64,000 bases of DNA. It comes from an uncultured Prevotellaceae bacterium. Lineage in GTDB: Bacteria > Bacteroidota > Bacteroidia > Bacteroidales > Bacteroidaceae. The position numbers and the translations under genes are program-made. How positions within the stretch are numbered: position 1 is the stretch's first letter; each line of letters opens with the position of its first letter. Shown here in pieces: positions 1 to 8,343 of the stretch. The stretch lies in NCBI GenBank assembly GCA_900316445.1, contig ONCZ01000008.1, positions 1 through 64,000 of the forward strand, read 5' to 3'. The notes under the pieces are model-generated. The model worked only from the letters and a program-made list of their open reading frames with translations, made no database searches and was not told the DNA's origin.

Positions 1-15
1 TTGTCTGCAGTGTGG

Positions 16-471
16 TCAAGCCATATCCGTACTTTCGTTCGCCTCCTCACCAAAGAACTGACGAATGTCATCTATTGTCAACATTCCACTTGCTAAGATA
101 AGTTGTCTAACTTTAGCAAGATCAGCCTCATTAAGGAGACCACAATATCTGACGCTTTCCTTCATGAAATGTTCAAAACTGGCTTTAATAGGTTGGGCAC
201 AATTGGCAAAAGAATCATGCTTGAGAAAATCATAGTCAGTCACCTTAAGTTTCAACTGACCAGCCAACATCTTAGGTCGATTCATAATATAATGGTTGAC
301 CTGAGAATTAATCATAACAGAACATACCAATATCCTCTCAGGATTCACAGCAGCCACAATAAGATATTTCTCATGGTCAATGCCATCCCATGGTCCAATG
401 AACACAGCCCCCGGAGCTATTGACAAATCTTTGAGGTGATCTAAAGACGATAAAGTGTTTTTCTTCACCAT
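16..471 (-). CDS. Putative toxin partner of a Panacea antitoxin (possible PemK/SH3-like barrel)
   Basis: 151-residue protein with no signal peptide or membrane segment, starting 5 bp after the stop of the Panacea-domain gene upstream, so the two form an operon with the antitoxin first. I recognise no catalytic signature. The middle (residues 22-60) reads as alternating beta strands, with a KYLIVAAVN strand and a VMINSQVN strand, followed by a DYDFLKHDSF segment. The same pattern (KFVVVMGIN, LLINSEID, DYDSWLDC) appears in the partner of the third Panacea gene at 35151-35657, suggesting the two toxins are distant relatives with a PemK/MazF-like beta barrel. The pairing with Panacea is visible; the fold and toxicity are inference. 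It could instead be an accessory protein of unknown function. Confidence 0.6.
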   Translation of the reverse strand: MVKKNTLSSLDHLKDLSIAPGAVFIGPWDGIDHEKYLIVAAVNPERILVCSVMINSQVNHYIMNRPKMLAGQLKLKVTDYDFLKHDSFANCAQPIKASFEHFMKESVRYCGLLNEADLAKVRQLILASGMLTIDDIRQFFGEEANESTDMA

Positions 472-476
472 AGCAA

Positions 477-1013
477 TCAGCTCAACGCAGCTTCCAACGA
501 AGAAAATGCATTAACACACTCTATCTCTTCGGAGTCAAGTCCTGCCTCACGAGCAATATCCTCCCATTTGATTGAGAAATCTCTGGCTGTTGAACGCCAA
601 GCCGTATCATGAGACTTCTCTTTAATCTCATCATACGACAAAGTTGCATACTTATCGATAGCTTCGTCCAACGCATCTGTTTCATTCTTCGTCAATTTAT
701 TTAGATCAGCGTCTTTTTGAGGAATGAGATACATCCAGTTGTCCACCTTGAAATATTCAGCCAAGCCCTCTGTATCTGGCAGATATGAATCTCCGCGCAC
801 CATCTTCAGCATATCATACATCCTTGAAGGCACAGGTCCAGCTTCCATGGCAATATAAGTATCACCCGTAATAGGCTTACCCCAGTCTGCCAAATGCTGT
901 CGCTCGGCAAAATAAATAATCTTGAAGATCTTGTGAAAGTCCTTCCTCTTAACCCGATTAGCCACATAAAGCAGCGCATTTAAGGCTTTTGTTTTGTCAA
1001 ACCGTACATTCAT
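477..1013 (-). CDS. Panacea-domain (DUF4065/SocA-like) antitoxin
   Basis: About 178 residues. The start is set at the ATG at 1011-1013 (MNVRFDKTKA), because an upstream in-frame ATG at 1109 would lie beyond the promoter-like box at 1041-1048 and would add residues unlike the family. The Panacea domain fills residues 8-160: an N-terminal helix, a KIIYFAERQHLADWGKPI segment, and the conserved EAGPVPSRMYDML segment. Panacea proteins (PanA) neutralise many unrelated toxins encoded directly downstream and are often regulators. Here the partner is the gene at 16-471. This is the first of three Panacea genes in the window, all in antitoxin-then-toxin order. Confidence 0.8.
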   Translation of the reverse strand: MNVRFDKTKALNALLYVANRVKRKDFHKIFKIIYFAERQHLADWGKPITGDTYIAMEAGPVPSRMYDMLKMVRGDSYLPDTEGLAEYFKVDNWMYLIPQKDADLNKLTKNETDALDEAIDKYATLSYDEIKEKSHDTAWRSTARDFSIKWEDIAREAGLDSEEIECVNAFSSLEAALS

Positions 1014-1040
1014 TAAATAAGAATCTTTAGTTTTCGGTGG

Positions 1041-1072
1041 CAAAGTTACGTTATTTCTTTCAAACCTACAAA
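1041..1072 (-). promoter_or_regulatory. Bacteroidetes-type promoter of the first Panacea operon
   Basis: On the minus strand, TTTG (1069-1072) is separated by 20 bp from TAACTTTG (1041-1048), matching the Bacteroidetes -33/-7 pattern TTTG / TAnnTTTG. The -7 box lies about 28 bp before the chosen ATG at 1013. Confidence 0.6.
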
Positions 1073-1097
1073 TTTTTGAGCATTTTTCTTCTTTCCT

Positions 1098-1400
1098 CAT
1101 CCTCCTCACCCTCTTTTCTCTGCGCAGCCGATAAACATCCGCATCCCTCTTTTCTCTGCGCAGCCGATAAAAAACTCATCGCGTGTCCCGCGATACCAAA
1201 ACCCACTGAAAGTCGTCGGTTTCTGCGACTTTCAGGTTGCATCCCCTCCATATAGGGAGGGGCCTTGGGGAGGGTGGATGTTCTTTTCGTTCTTTTCTTG
1301 CGCCAAGAAAAGGACAAGTATTTGCTTCTTTCTTCGCGCCGAAGAAAGTAAGAGAACAATGCTTCTTTCTTTGTGTCAAAGAAAGAAAGAGAAAAATGTT
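1098..1400. repeat. Dispersed intergenic repeat, family A, copy 1
   Basis: Non-coding stretch with two direct copies of TCTGCGCAGCCGATAAA, a block on CGTCGGTTTCTGCGA, a block on CCCTCCATATAGGGAGG, GGTGGATG, and then runs of CTTCTTTCTTCGCGCC-type sequence. The same ordered blocks occur near 3050-3300 (same orientation) and, inverted, near 34635-34960, 36962-37205 and 37560-37805. Open frames across it are low-complexity and not credible genes. Edges are approximate. Confidence 0.7.
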
Positions 1401-1514
1401 TCTTTGCTTCTTTCTTCGCGCCAAAGCGCTCGGCATAATTCATGTAAGACATGATTCTGCTCTCGCTGCTCCATCGGCTCTGCGGGACATTTGAAGCCCT
1501 CCTCGCCTGCGAGG

Positions 1515-1546
1515 CTATTTCTGTGATTTCTGTGCTTTCTGTGTGA
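1515..1546. repeat. 9-base tandem repeat (TTTCTGTGA type)
   Basis: Three to four units of TTTCTGTG plus one variable base, between repeat A copy 1 and the end of the gene at 1551. It is a variant of the CACAGA-type 9-mers found near 43098 and 43940. Apart from repeats, the 1110-1550 gap contains nothing I can call a gene. Confidence 0.65.
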
Positions 1547-1550
1547 CCAT

Positions 1551-2435
1551 TTACACCAGGCACCCCCCAAAGACCAGATACGCGATGATCAACAACGCGA
1601 TAATCTCTATTGCTAAAAGGCCATAGGCACTAAACACTGTCAGGATTAGGATTGAAGTTATTAAAAAAGGATTCTCTTTCTTTTTCCAGAGACGATATCT
1701 CATGACACATGAACTTGCATGTAAAAGTTGATCCTCGTAATACCTTACCAGTTTCTCGTCTTTTGATCTGTCCGCAGCAAAAAGGAATAAATACTGACAG
1801 CCAACATATTTAATAGCCTCCAGTACCATTGGAACGACAAAACGCCAAAATATGATCGTTCCCCTCATTTGAGGGAGTCCTAAATCATCCCAAAGATCAT
1901 CAGCCTCAGTATTTGAGCAGAAATGAACCAATTCCATACCAGAAAAAGTCTTTCCTACCCTCGCAATATCAGAATTGAATTCCTTCTCTAATTCCTCCAA
2001 TATGTCCAGTTTTTGCTGACGTAATTTGTTAATATCTTCAATTGTTACGCCTTTGCTTGCACGGATTTTCTCCATGACATCAGTGACATCCCTTTTTTGT
2101 TGAGGAGTCAGTGATTTGTCATCAGATATGTCATTAAGGTCTTCAGCAAGTTTCTGCAATTGCTTGAGCAATTCAGGATTTATGAAATGGTCAAAAAGTA
2201 AACCACATTTTAAAGAAAAGAAAAACAAAATTTTGCCATTAGGATGTTTTATTACGTAATACGCAATACTATTAGATTCATCCTCTTCAAAAGCCTCGTT
2301 ACGTAATGTTTGTGCGATATCATCATTGATGTCATTTGAGAAATTCTCAACCTCATACATATTCTGACTATCAGACGATAATCGTTGACATTCTAATCGT
2401 TCCAGCACCTCAAGTTGCTCAACCGTAATTTTCAT
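1551..2435 (-). CDS. Putative membrane-anchored toxin partner of second Panacea antitoxin
   Basis: 294 residues. The N-terminal 230 are acidic, helical and soluble-looking, including a lysine/glutamate-rich probable coiled coil around residues 95-155. The C-terminal 40 residues form two hydrophobic segments (LITSILILTVFSAYGLLA, then IEIIALLIIAYLVFGG) with only a very short tail. The gene starts 15 bp after the stop of the Panacea gene at 2451-2921, so the two are an operon in antitoxin-toxin order. Some Panacea-associated toxins are membrane proteins, which fits a membrane-acting effector, but I see no known toxin motif. Operon pairing is observed; toxin function is inferred. Confidence 0.6.
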   Translation of the reverse strand: MKITVEQLEVLERLECQRLSSDSQNMYEVENFSNDINDDIAQTLRNEAFEEDESNSIAYYVIKHPNGKILFFFSLKCGLLFDHFINPELLKQLQKLAEDLNDISDDKSLTPQQKRDVTDVMEKIRASKGVTIEDINKLRQQKLDILEELEKEFNSDIARVGKTFSGMELVHFCSNTEADDLWDDLGLPQMRGTIIFWRFVVPMVLEAIKYVGCQYLFLFAADRSKDEKLVRYYEDQLLHASSCVMRYRLWKKKENPFLITSILILTVFSAYGLLAIEIIALLIIAYLVFGGCLV

Positions 2436-2450
2436 AATACAAGGTAAGAT

Positions 2451-2921
2451 CTACGAAACTCCCAGTTCCCGTAATCTCAAGCAACGCTCTTTATATCGCA
2501 GAGCATCTTCAACAATATCCTCAAACTTCATCGGGACATCAGACTCGTCATATTTTCCATAGCCCTTACGCGCTCTCTTCCATGACAGCTCGCCATGAGA
2601 GATGACGCTAAGCATTACAGATTTTGTTGAAGCCAGTTCTTTGAACACCTCATCAAAAACAGAAGAATATTTGGCAATAAAATCTTTTGAAGGCAATTCG
2701 TGAAGCATATCATGTTTGTATAAAGAACGGATAGCAGGTATAACAGGGCCATACATCCACGCATGGAAAGTCGCCTCAAACATAGGTTCACCAGTCTGAG
2801 CAAGACATTCTCTCTGGGTGAAATAAAGCAACTTATGTAACTTCATCTCATCTATTCGAGTCCCGAATTCATTCTGATATCGGTCACAAATATACGAAGC
2901 AATTTTCACAACATCTTCCAT
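2451..2921 (-). CDS. Panacea-domain (DUF4065/SocA-like) antitoxin
   Basis: 156 residues from the ATG at 2919-2921 (MEDVVKIASYICDRY). The longer reading from 2945 would overlap the -7 box and is rejected. The Panacea pattern is clear: KLHKLLYFTQRECLAQTGEP (about residues 27-46), then HAWMYGPVIPAIRSLYK. The C-terminal half ends in a charged helix. It pairs with the two-TM protein directly downstream. Confidence 0.8.
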   Translation of the reverse strand: MEDVVKIASYICDRYQNEFGTRIDEMKLHKLLYFTQRECLAQTGEPMFEATFHAWMYGPVIPAIRSLYKHDMLHELPSKDFIAKYSSVFDEVFKELASTKSVMLSVISHGELSWKRARKGYGKYDESDVPMKFEDIVEDALRYKERCLRLRELGVS

Positions 2922-2942
2922 ACAAGACAATAATCTCCGCTG

Positions 2943-2973
2943 CAAAGATAGTACTATTTTCTCATACTTCCAA
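2943..2973 (-). promoter_or_regulatory. Promoter of the second Panacea operon
   Basis: Minus-strand TATCTTTG at 2943-2950 matches the TAnnTTTG -7 box. A CTTG at 2970-2973, 19 bp upstream, is a one-mismatch -33 element. The -7 box lies about 22 bp upstream of the chosen ATG. Confidence 0.5.
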
Positions 2974-3049
2974 GAAATCTCTCTTATTTTTTATCTTGCA
3001 GTCCGTTTAGAGTACATTATTTTAGATGCCAATGGTGGTGTTCACTAAA

Positions 3050-3300
3050 CAGTACTCTGCGCAGCCGATAAATACTCATCGCGTGTCCCGCTTTCTCTGC
3101 GCAGCCGATAAAAAGACCATGGCTCACCCCGCAGGGGCACAGGCTTTGTGAGCCATACCAAAAACCCTGACGCAGGGCGGCTTGCCCCCGGAGTCAGTTA
3201 CATCCTTCCCATATAGGGGAAGGCTTGGTTAGGGTGGATGCTTCTTTGCTTCTTTCTTCAAGAGAATAAAGTTTCTTTTTCCTTCTTTTCTAAAAGAAGG
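3050..3300. repeat. Dispersed intergenic repeat, family A, copy 2
   Basis: Has the same ordered blocks as copy 1: two GCGCAGCCGATAAA units, a GGCTCACCCCGCAGGGGC block, CCATACCAAAAACCCTGACG, CATCCTTCCCATATAGGGG, AGGGTGGATG and CTTCTTTGCTTC runs. It ends in a perfect palindrome CCTTCTTTTCTAAAAGAAGG at 3281-3300. The region 2946-3318 between the Panacea operon and the flavodoxin fusion holds only this repeat and the promoter above. Confidence 0.75.
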
Positions 3301-3318
3301 CCCCCCACTCATAACATG

Positions 3319-5616
3319 CTAATTTCCCGACATGACGAGCGACGAAATGGCATTAATGTCATTCTCATCCACATCACCTTCTCCTGTAACGTCTGCAGCC
3401 TTCTTGTTGAACTGCGCTGATGCTTTCATATTCATGAAGTTGATGATCTCAACGATGTCCGTCACGTTGACGATACCGTCGCCATTGACATCGCCAAGGA
3501 GGGAATCAGCCAATTTGACGGTCAGAGACAAGTCGTCAGTGACGTTCTCACGGCCCTCGACACCATACTGGCTCATATCCTTCAGCATACTGTTGGCCAT
3601 ATCCTTCAATGCCTGTGCCTTGTCTGCACCTATAAGCATCGCCCCCATATCGGCTGCCGACTCAAGCTGTGACAATACCGTCGCCGCGTTCGCATTATCA
3701 GGTTCATTTCCTTCTGCGTGTATAAGGAAAGCCTCCGCAGCCTTAGGTGCTATTATAGAATATGCCATGCCTCTTGCAGCCACTTGATTCTGTGCCGCGG
3801 TTCTGAAACGCTCCTTAGCGAACTCGACCTGCGTCACCGTGATATTGCCGGACAGTTCACTGATCTGGTCTGCGCCCTCTACTGCTTCCCCAAGGACATA
3901 CAGGCCATTATATTTGCCAGCATCGCCATAATACATCACCACATTGCCCCATGGCGAGAATAATGCCAATGTTCCAGCTGGGCAGTCATCTTCGATACAG
4001 TCTGAGCCATAGCTGATTGCCGTCTCGGGATAGAAGATCTTCTCATTCGTACTATAGTTCTGGACCTCCTTGGTGACAGGCAGCATATCATAGAGTGCCT
4101 GAGCAGCACTGGTCCCATTCAGTTCGAAGGTCACACTATGACTACCATCCGTCACATTGATTCTCTTGGGCAGGGACTCTGTCATATGCCCTGTTGTGAT
4201 GCTCAACTCCGACAAGTCGTTGCTCAGTGTTACCTCACGATAGTCACAAGGGTAAGAAATCAGCGAACCTGTAGTCACATCATATATCTCACGCGACAAG
4301 TCAGCATTCTTGTCCATCGCAATGTCCGATGTGTGGAAATGTCCAGTAAACACCACTCTGATTCCGGCATCAGCCAGTGTATTGCGAACCGTCTCATAAT
4401 TCTTCACAACAGCCCATTCTACGAAATTTTCAACACCCGTGAAGTGGGGAATCAGCGGATGGTGCATCATGGCGATCACCTCCTTGCCACTTTCCTTGGC
4501 AGCCGTCGCTTTCCCGACAATCCAGTCAAGTGTGGCAGAAGACAGCGTGCCTTCCGTACCTGAGTCAATGCCAATCACCACCAGTCCTTCAATGGGTTCG
4601 CAGACATAGGTCAATGTCGTGGACTCCCGCTCAGAGCACGAGCCATAACCATAATTGGCGTATTGTGTGGCAAACCAATTGTTGTCCGCCACCGCTACTG
4701 GTGTTGTGCTCGCCCCATCAAACGACACAGCATTCGCTTGAGCTTGAGCACCACGGTCATGATTGCCAGGAATCACCAAGATTGGGATGCCAACAGCATA
4801 CAACTCATCCAGTTTATTAACCACATACTTGTGGCTCAGTTGCTCACCGTCTTTCGTCAGGTCTCCCGTGATCAGGACCAAATCCGGTTTTATCTCGTCC
4901 TTGATCTTGGCCACCATCTCATCAAACAGCGCCTGGCTGTAGTCCACCATCTTACGCTGGCCACTTATATAATTTGTCCATGCCTCACCCTCGCTGACCA
5001 GAAGTTCAGGCGCCATCACATGAGTATCAGAAATGACGACGATCTTTTTGTCTCTCCATGTTTTAAGCCATTCTGACATCAAAGAGGCCGTATTGCTACG
5101 ATTGCCATTATTGATCCAAAGCGCATCTCCCGTCCAGACGGCATCCGGAACGAGTCGTTTCGCGTCATTGACCACCTGAGAGATGCCACTGGAAGCACTT
5201 GACACAATCAGGCTAACACGCTTGCCAGCCAACTGCGAGCCATAATTGAATAAAAAAGTCTGCATGACGGCAGCCATCTGTCTCCACCAAAGAGGGGTGA
5301 CAATGATAATATGATCGTAAGACCCAACATCTGTTGTCACAGGATCAATAGCAGGATAACTGCTTGCCGAAGAAGGATTCTCCTTTATGGCATTCAGCAA
5401 CTGTGTACCGAGGGCGTAATTATCAGCATCATACTTTAGTCCTTTCTCTGCAGGCTGGATCTCGAGCACATCCGCCTCCATCTGACTGGTCAGTAATGTC
5501 ACAATATCACTGCAATTCCCTGTATAGCTGTAATAAGCCACTAAGGTTTTCTGTTGGTCTGCACTTACCCATAATGAAAAGAACAATAGCAGAATCAAAA
5601 AACTACACCTTTTCAT
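3319..5616 (-). CDS. Secreted flavodoxin / calcineurin-like phosphoesterase fusion with C-terminal dockerin-like repeats
   Basis: 765 residues from the ATG at 5614-5616, chosen because it opens a clear signal peptide (MKRCSFLILLLFFSLWVSA); the longer frame from 5676 lacks one. Residues about 22-190 are flavodoxin-like: TLVAYYSYTGNC is the phosphate-binding loop and TPLWWRQMAAVM follows. Residues about 193-470 are a metallophosphoesterase with the metal-site motifs VISDTHV, LITGDLT, IPGNHD, MMHHPL and TGHFHTSD. The last about 65 residues carry two calcium-loop-like repeats (GDVNGDGIVNVTDI; ADVTGEGDVDENDI) typical of type I dockerin-like modules. Export and anchoring are inferred. It lies just downstream of the polysaccharide operon's terminator, on the same strand. 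The domain combination is unusual; the substrate is unknown. Confidence 0.75.
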   Translation of the reverse strand: MKRCSFLILLLFFSLWVSADQQKTLVAYYSYTGNCSDIVTLLTSQMEADVLEIQPAEKGLKYDADNYALGTQLLNAIKENPSSASSYPAIDPVTTDVGSYDHIIIVTPLWWRQMAAVMQTFLFNYGSQLAGKRVSLIVSSASSGISQVVNDAKRLVPDAVWTGDALWINNGNRSNTASLMSEWLKTWRDKKIVVISDTHVMAPELLVSEGEAWTNYISGQRKMVDYSQALFDEMVAKIKDEIKPDLVLITGDLTKDGEQLSHKYVVNKLDELYAVGIPILVIPGNHDRGAQAQANAVSFDGASTTPVAVADNNWFATQYANYGYGSCSERESTTLTYVCEPIEGLVVIGIDSGTEGTLSSATLDWIVGKATAAKESGKEVIAMMHHPLIPHFTGVENFVEWAVVKNYETVRNTLADAGIRVVFTGHFHTSDIAMDKNADLSREIYDVTTGSLISYPCDYREVTLSNDLSELSITTGHMTESLPKRINVTDGSHSVTFELNGTSAAQALYDMLPVTKEVQNYSTNEKIFYPETAISYGSDCIEDDCPAGTLALFSPWGNVVMYYGDAGKYNGLYVLGEAVEGADQISELSGNITVTQVEFAKERFRTAAQNQVAARGMAYSIIAPKAAEAFLIHAEGNEPDNANAATVLSQLESAADMGAMLIGADKAQALKDMANSMLKDMSQYGVEGRENVTDDLSLTVKLADSLLGDVNGDGIVNVTDIVEIINFMNMKASAQFNKKAADVTGEGDVDENDINAISSLVMSGN

Positions 5617-5640
5617 ACTGTAATTTTTTATAAAGTGAAA

Positions 5641-5705
5641 ACTGGCACGAACCATCACTTTTTGGAAGCTGCTCAAGAAACCAAATCAGTGAAGTCCGTG
5701 CCAGT
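5641..5705 (-). terminator. Intrinsic terminator at the end of the polysaccharide operon
   Basis: Inverted repeat ACTGGCACG (5641-5649) / CGTGCCAGT (5697-5705), with inner pairing of CACT/AGTG and TTTTGG/CCAAA-type arms. On the minus strand the stem is followed by TTTTCACTTTA. It starts 6 bp after the stop of the last operon gene at 5711, as expected for the end of the long minus-strand transcript. Confidence 0.65.
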
Positions 5706-5710
5706 AGATA

Positions 5711-6724
5711 TTATTCCAAAGACTTGTTCTGATTGTCTTTATACCAATCTGCCAGAGCCTCCTCGAAAGTCCACTTGAACTGATAGCCACTCTCTTTCAT
5801 TTTCTTTCCACAAATGTTGGTGGAAATCTGAAGCTTCTTCACACGTGCAGGACAGATACCCATCGGACTGCCAATCAACTTAGCACCTGCAGCTAATGGC
5901 ATAATTAAGCTATTAGGAATATACGGCACGCTTTGCGTCAACCCTGTCACCTTCTTCATAGCCTTAACAATCTCTTCAATCGTATATGCCGGTTCAAAGG
6001 TGCAGTTAAAGATGTCGAACGTTGTTTTGCGCTCTTCGACATTCCATAAGATAAAACGCACAAGCTCCTTCACATACACACAAGCCTTAATCGTATCCTT
6101 CCGTCCTGGGTAAGCAAACGTATGTTTACGTATGCCCCAATACAAACGAGAAAAGTTTCCATTCTCACCACGACCAAAAACAACGCCGGGCCGAACGATA
6201 GTCAATTTACGCCCTTGGCCACCTTTTTGCCACGCAAGATGTATCTTCTCCGCCACCAACTTCGAAATCCCATACGCCGTATTCGGTGTAGGTAACGTCT
6301 CTTCAGTTTTCAATGCCTCTGCAGCGCCGTATGGTGCTATCGACGAAGTAAACACAATTGTCTTGATACCATATTTCTCGGCAAATGCACATACATTCTC
6401 TGCTCCACGGATATTGGTCTCGAAGTATTCTATATCCTCATGCCCCGGTGTTCGATGCACAGCTGCGAAGTTAAAGATTACGTCTTCAGGAGTGGGTTTA
6501 AATGGCAGTTCTCCAATAGGTTTCCTGACATCGCACTCCACATACGTAGATCCAAGTTTCTCACCATCCTTCACTGCTGGCTTATAGTTTTTCACCACAG
6601 GATTAGGAGTCCCTGGCTTCACGATATCCAGATTCCAAACCTTGGTCTCTAGATGCACTTCATTTAGCAAATTAGTTAGATGTGTACCGATAAAACCAGT
6701 ACCACCAGTGATAATATAGTTCAT
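5711..6724 (-). CDS. NAD-dependent epimerase/dehydratase (extended SDR)
   Basis: 337 residues. The N-terminal Rossmann motif TGGTGFIGTHL (residues 7-17), a TSSIAPYG segment and the active-site AYGISKLVAEK (YxxxK) identify a nucleotide-sugar epimerase/dehydratase. It is the last gene of the polysaccharide operon, starting 3 bp after the stop of the DUF4422 gene. Likely acts on an NDP-sugar or polyprenyl-linked sugar in the cytoplasm; the exact substrate cannot be read from the sequence. Confidence 0.8.
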   Translation of the reverse strand: MNYIITGGTGFIGTHLTNLLNEVHLETKVWNLDIVKPGTPNPVVKNYKPAVKDGEKLGSTYVECDVRKPIGELPFKPTPEDVIFNFAAVHRTPGHEDIEYFETNIRGAENVCAFAEKYGIKTIVFTSSIAPYGAAEALKTEETLPTPNTAYGISKLVAEKIHLAWQKGGQGRKLTIVRPGVVFGRGENGNFSRLYWGIRKHTFAYPGRKDTIKACVYVKELVRFILWNVEERKTTFDIFNCTFEPAYTIEEIVKAMKKVTGLTQSVPYIPNSLIMPLAAGAKLIGSPMGICPARVKKLQISTNICGKKMKESGYQFKWTFEEALADWYKDNQNKSLE

Positions 6725-6727
6725 GAA

Positions 6728-7510
6728 TTAAAAACTTTGCTTATATCGTTTGTGGAATAAGGCAGCCATAGCGAACCCCCAGACCTTTCTGATTATATTG
6801 CTCTGGCCAAAATACAAGAAATCTATTTCCTTATATTTCAGATTATTCTTCTGAACCCAGACATCCATCAGCCGTTCGCTCACGCGTCCAATCAAACGAG
6901 CCTGGAAAGGATCCATATTTGGCAGGTCATAATAAGTCTCAAGTTCTTCCAATATCGGGAACAGCCATTCACAATAGCGATGAAACAAATCTTCTTTCAT
7001 GATAAACATGTTGAAGAGATGCTCTGAGCGTTCCTTCATGTGCTTATCAAAAGTATCTACATATTCCGGACATCTCTTGGCTATAATATCCCTTGCCCTA
7101 TCAAACTGTTCACCAAAGAACGTGTGATCATAGTGAGAATAGACCGTCTCAATATAGAGCTTACGTTTCTTGGGTAAGATTAAATCATATTCTTGACATA
7201 GCTTTTCTGCTTCCTTTGTGCTTAAGATACTTTCCCACTTCGTCTTTTTACGTTTAAGTGAAAAATGCCTGCGATAATGTACCAATCCTACATAATCTGC
7301 CTTCAGATTCTTCCATGCCCAATAAACGGCAGACATCTCACAATAATATGGATTCTTTTCTGATATATTATCTTCAGAATTATCTGGTTGATAGCCTTCC
7401 AAATTTACGTCTGGGTGCAGTGCTTTACCCACTTGCACCGGCAAATAGATTGAATCTTTTGGTAGCTCGCACTGCTTATGTGCAGCGATTAATAACTTTA
7501 TTTTTTTCAT
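6728..7510 (-). CDS. DUF4422 family putative glycosyltransferase
   Basis: 260 residues with the DUF4422 hallmarks: an N-terminal IKLLIAAHKQCELP strand, NPYYCEMSAVYWAWKN, and VGLVHYRRHFS. DUF4422 proteins are common in capsule and O-antigen clusters and are treated as glycosyltransferases. The start overlaps the stop of the LicD gene by 4 bp (ATGA), so translation is coupled. Membrane association is not evident. Confidence 0.75.
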   Translation of the reverse strand: MKKIKLLIAAHKQCELPKDSIYLPVQVGKALHPDVNLEGYQPDNSEDNISEKNPYYCEMSAVYWAWKNLKADYVGLVHYRRHFSLKRKKTKWESILSTKEAEKLCQEYDLILPKKRKLYIETVYSHYDHTFFGEQFDRARDIIAKRCPEYVDTFDKHMKERSEHLFNMFIMKEDLFHRYCEWLFPILEELETYYDLPNMDPFQARLIGRVSERLMDVWVQKNNLKYKEIDFLYFGQSNIIRKVWGFAMAALFHKRYKQSF

Positions 7511-8343
7511 GACAATGTTGTAGATACTATTTTGACATTATGTTCATTTCTCTTATCAACAGGCGGAGGCGTCATATAATTAGGACCATAGAACTTAATG
7601 CAGAACTTTTCCGGCTCCTTCATGGTTGTTACCATAATATCCTCAAATGGCACTTCCTTACCAACACCAAACCATGCTTTAGGTTGGGTCTCTTCCATTT
7701 TTCTCGGCCCTGACAATGTTGCCACATATTCGCACTTATCCGCGTCATATCGCCTTGAGATCCAATCAAGATATCTACCTGCCAGTTGCTGATTAATTAT
7801 TCTCTCAACATGTGTCACCATGGCAAATCGGACAAAGAATTTTTCAACTTGTGATCTCTTTCTTTCCAAATCGACCTCATTGCTAAAATTAGAGAATTTA
7901 TATAACAAACGAGCAGAAAGATACGCAAGGCCAAACAATTTGAATTGGATAGTGTTTGGATTGGGGACACCATCAATAATCAAGATATCCACCCAAACAT
8001 TCATTTCTGCACGTTTTACAGCTCTACCTGTCTCCAAGGTCATTCTTGTATCCATTATCCGAGCTGGTGTCCACTTATGTCCTTTCCGTTGAATGGTATC
8101 TAAAAACATGTATTCTGGCAACTCATCCTGATATTGACTAAGCTTCTCAAAATCTTTACGAGGCATTGCGATATCTACATCGTCATCCCAAGGAATAAAG
8201 CCTTTATGACGAATGGCACCTAATAATGTGCCACCATAGACATAATATGTCAATTGGTGACGCTTACAAAGGTCAACAATAACTTTCAGAATATTCAGTC
8301 CGGCCTTTTGCAACTCATTCAAGTGCTCGTATTTGTTTTCCAT
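7507..8343 (-). CDS. LicD family phosphotransferase
   Basis: 278 residues. The LicD nucleotidyltransferase-fold core is plain at residues 34-62: VYGGTLLGAIRHKG followed by FIPWDDDVDIAMPR, with the DDD/D metal ligands. LicD enzymes transfer phosphocholine or phospho-alditols from CDP-linked donors to glycans. Here the gene follows an SDR and a CTP:alditol-phosphate-type cytidylyltransferase, so a CDP-alditol or related donor made by those two is the natural substrate (inference). A second LicD lies at 52058-52906. Confidence 0.8.
   Translation of the reverse strand: MENKYEHLNELQKAGLNILKVIVDLCKRHQLTYYVYGGTLLGAIRHKGFIPWDDDVDIAMPRKDFEKLSQYQDELPEYMFLDTIQRKGHKWTPARIMDTRMTLETGRAVKRAEMNVWVDILIIDGVPNPNTIQFKLFGLAYLSARLLYKFSNFSNEVDLERKRSQVEKFFVRFAMVTHVERIINQQLAGRYLDWISRRYDADKCEYVATLSGPRKMEETQPKAWFGVGKEVPFEDIMVTTMKEPEKFCIKFYGPNYMTPPPVDKRNEHNVKIVSTTLS

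Noticed and set aside
1066..1563. Open frames across the gap between the two Panacea operons
   Set aside because: They run through family A repeat sequence in both directions and give low-complexity Lys/Arg/Phe-rich peptides, with no plausible start signal.
3281..3300. Palindrome CCTTCTTTTCTAAAAGAAGG as a terminator
   Set aside because: Perfect stem but no U-tract on either strand, and it is part of a family A repeat copy.
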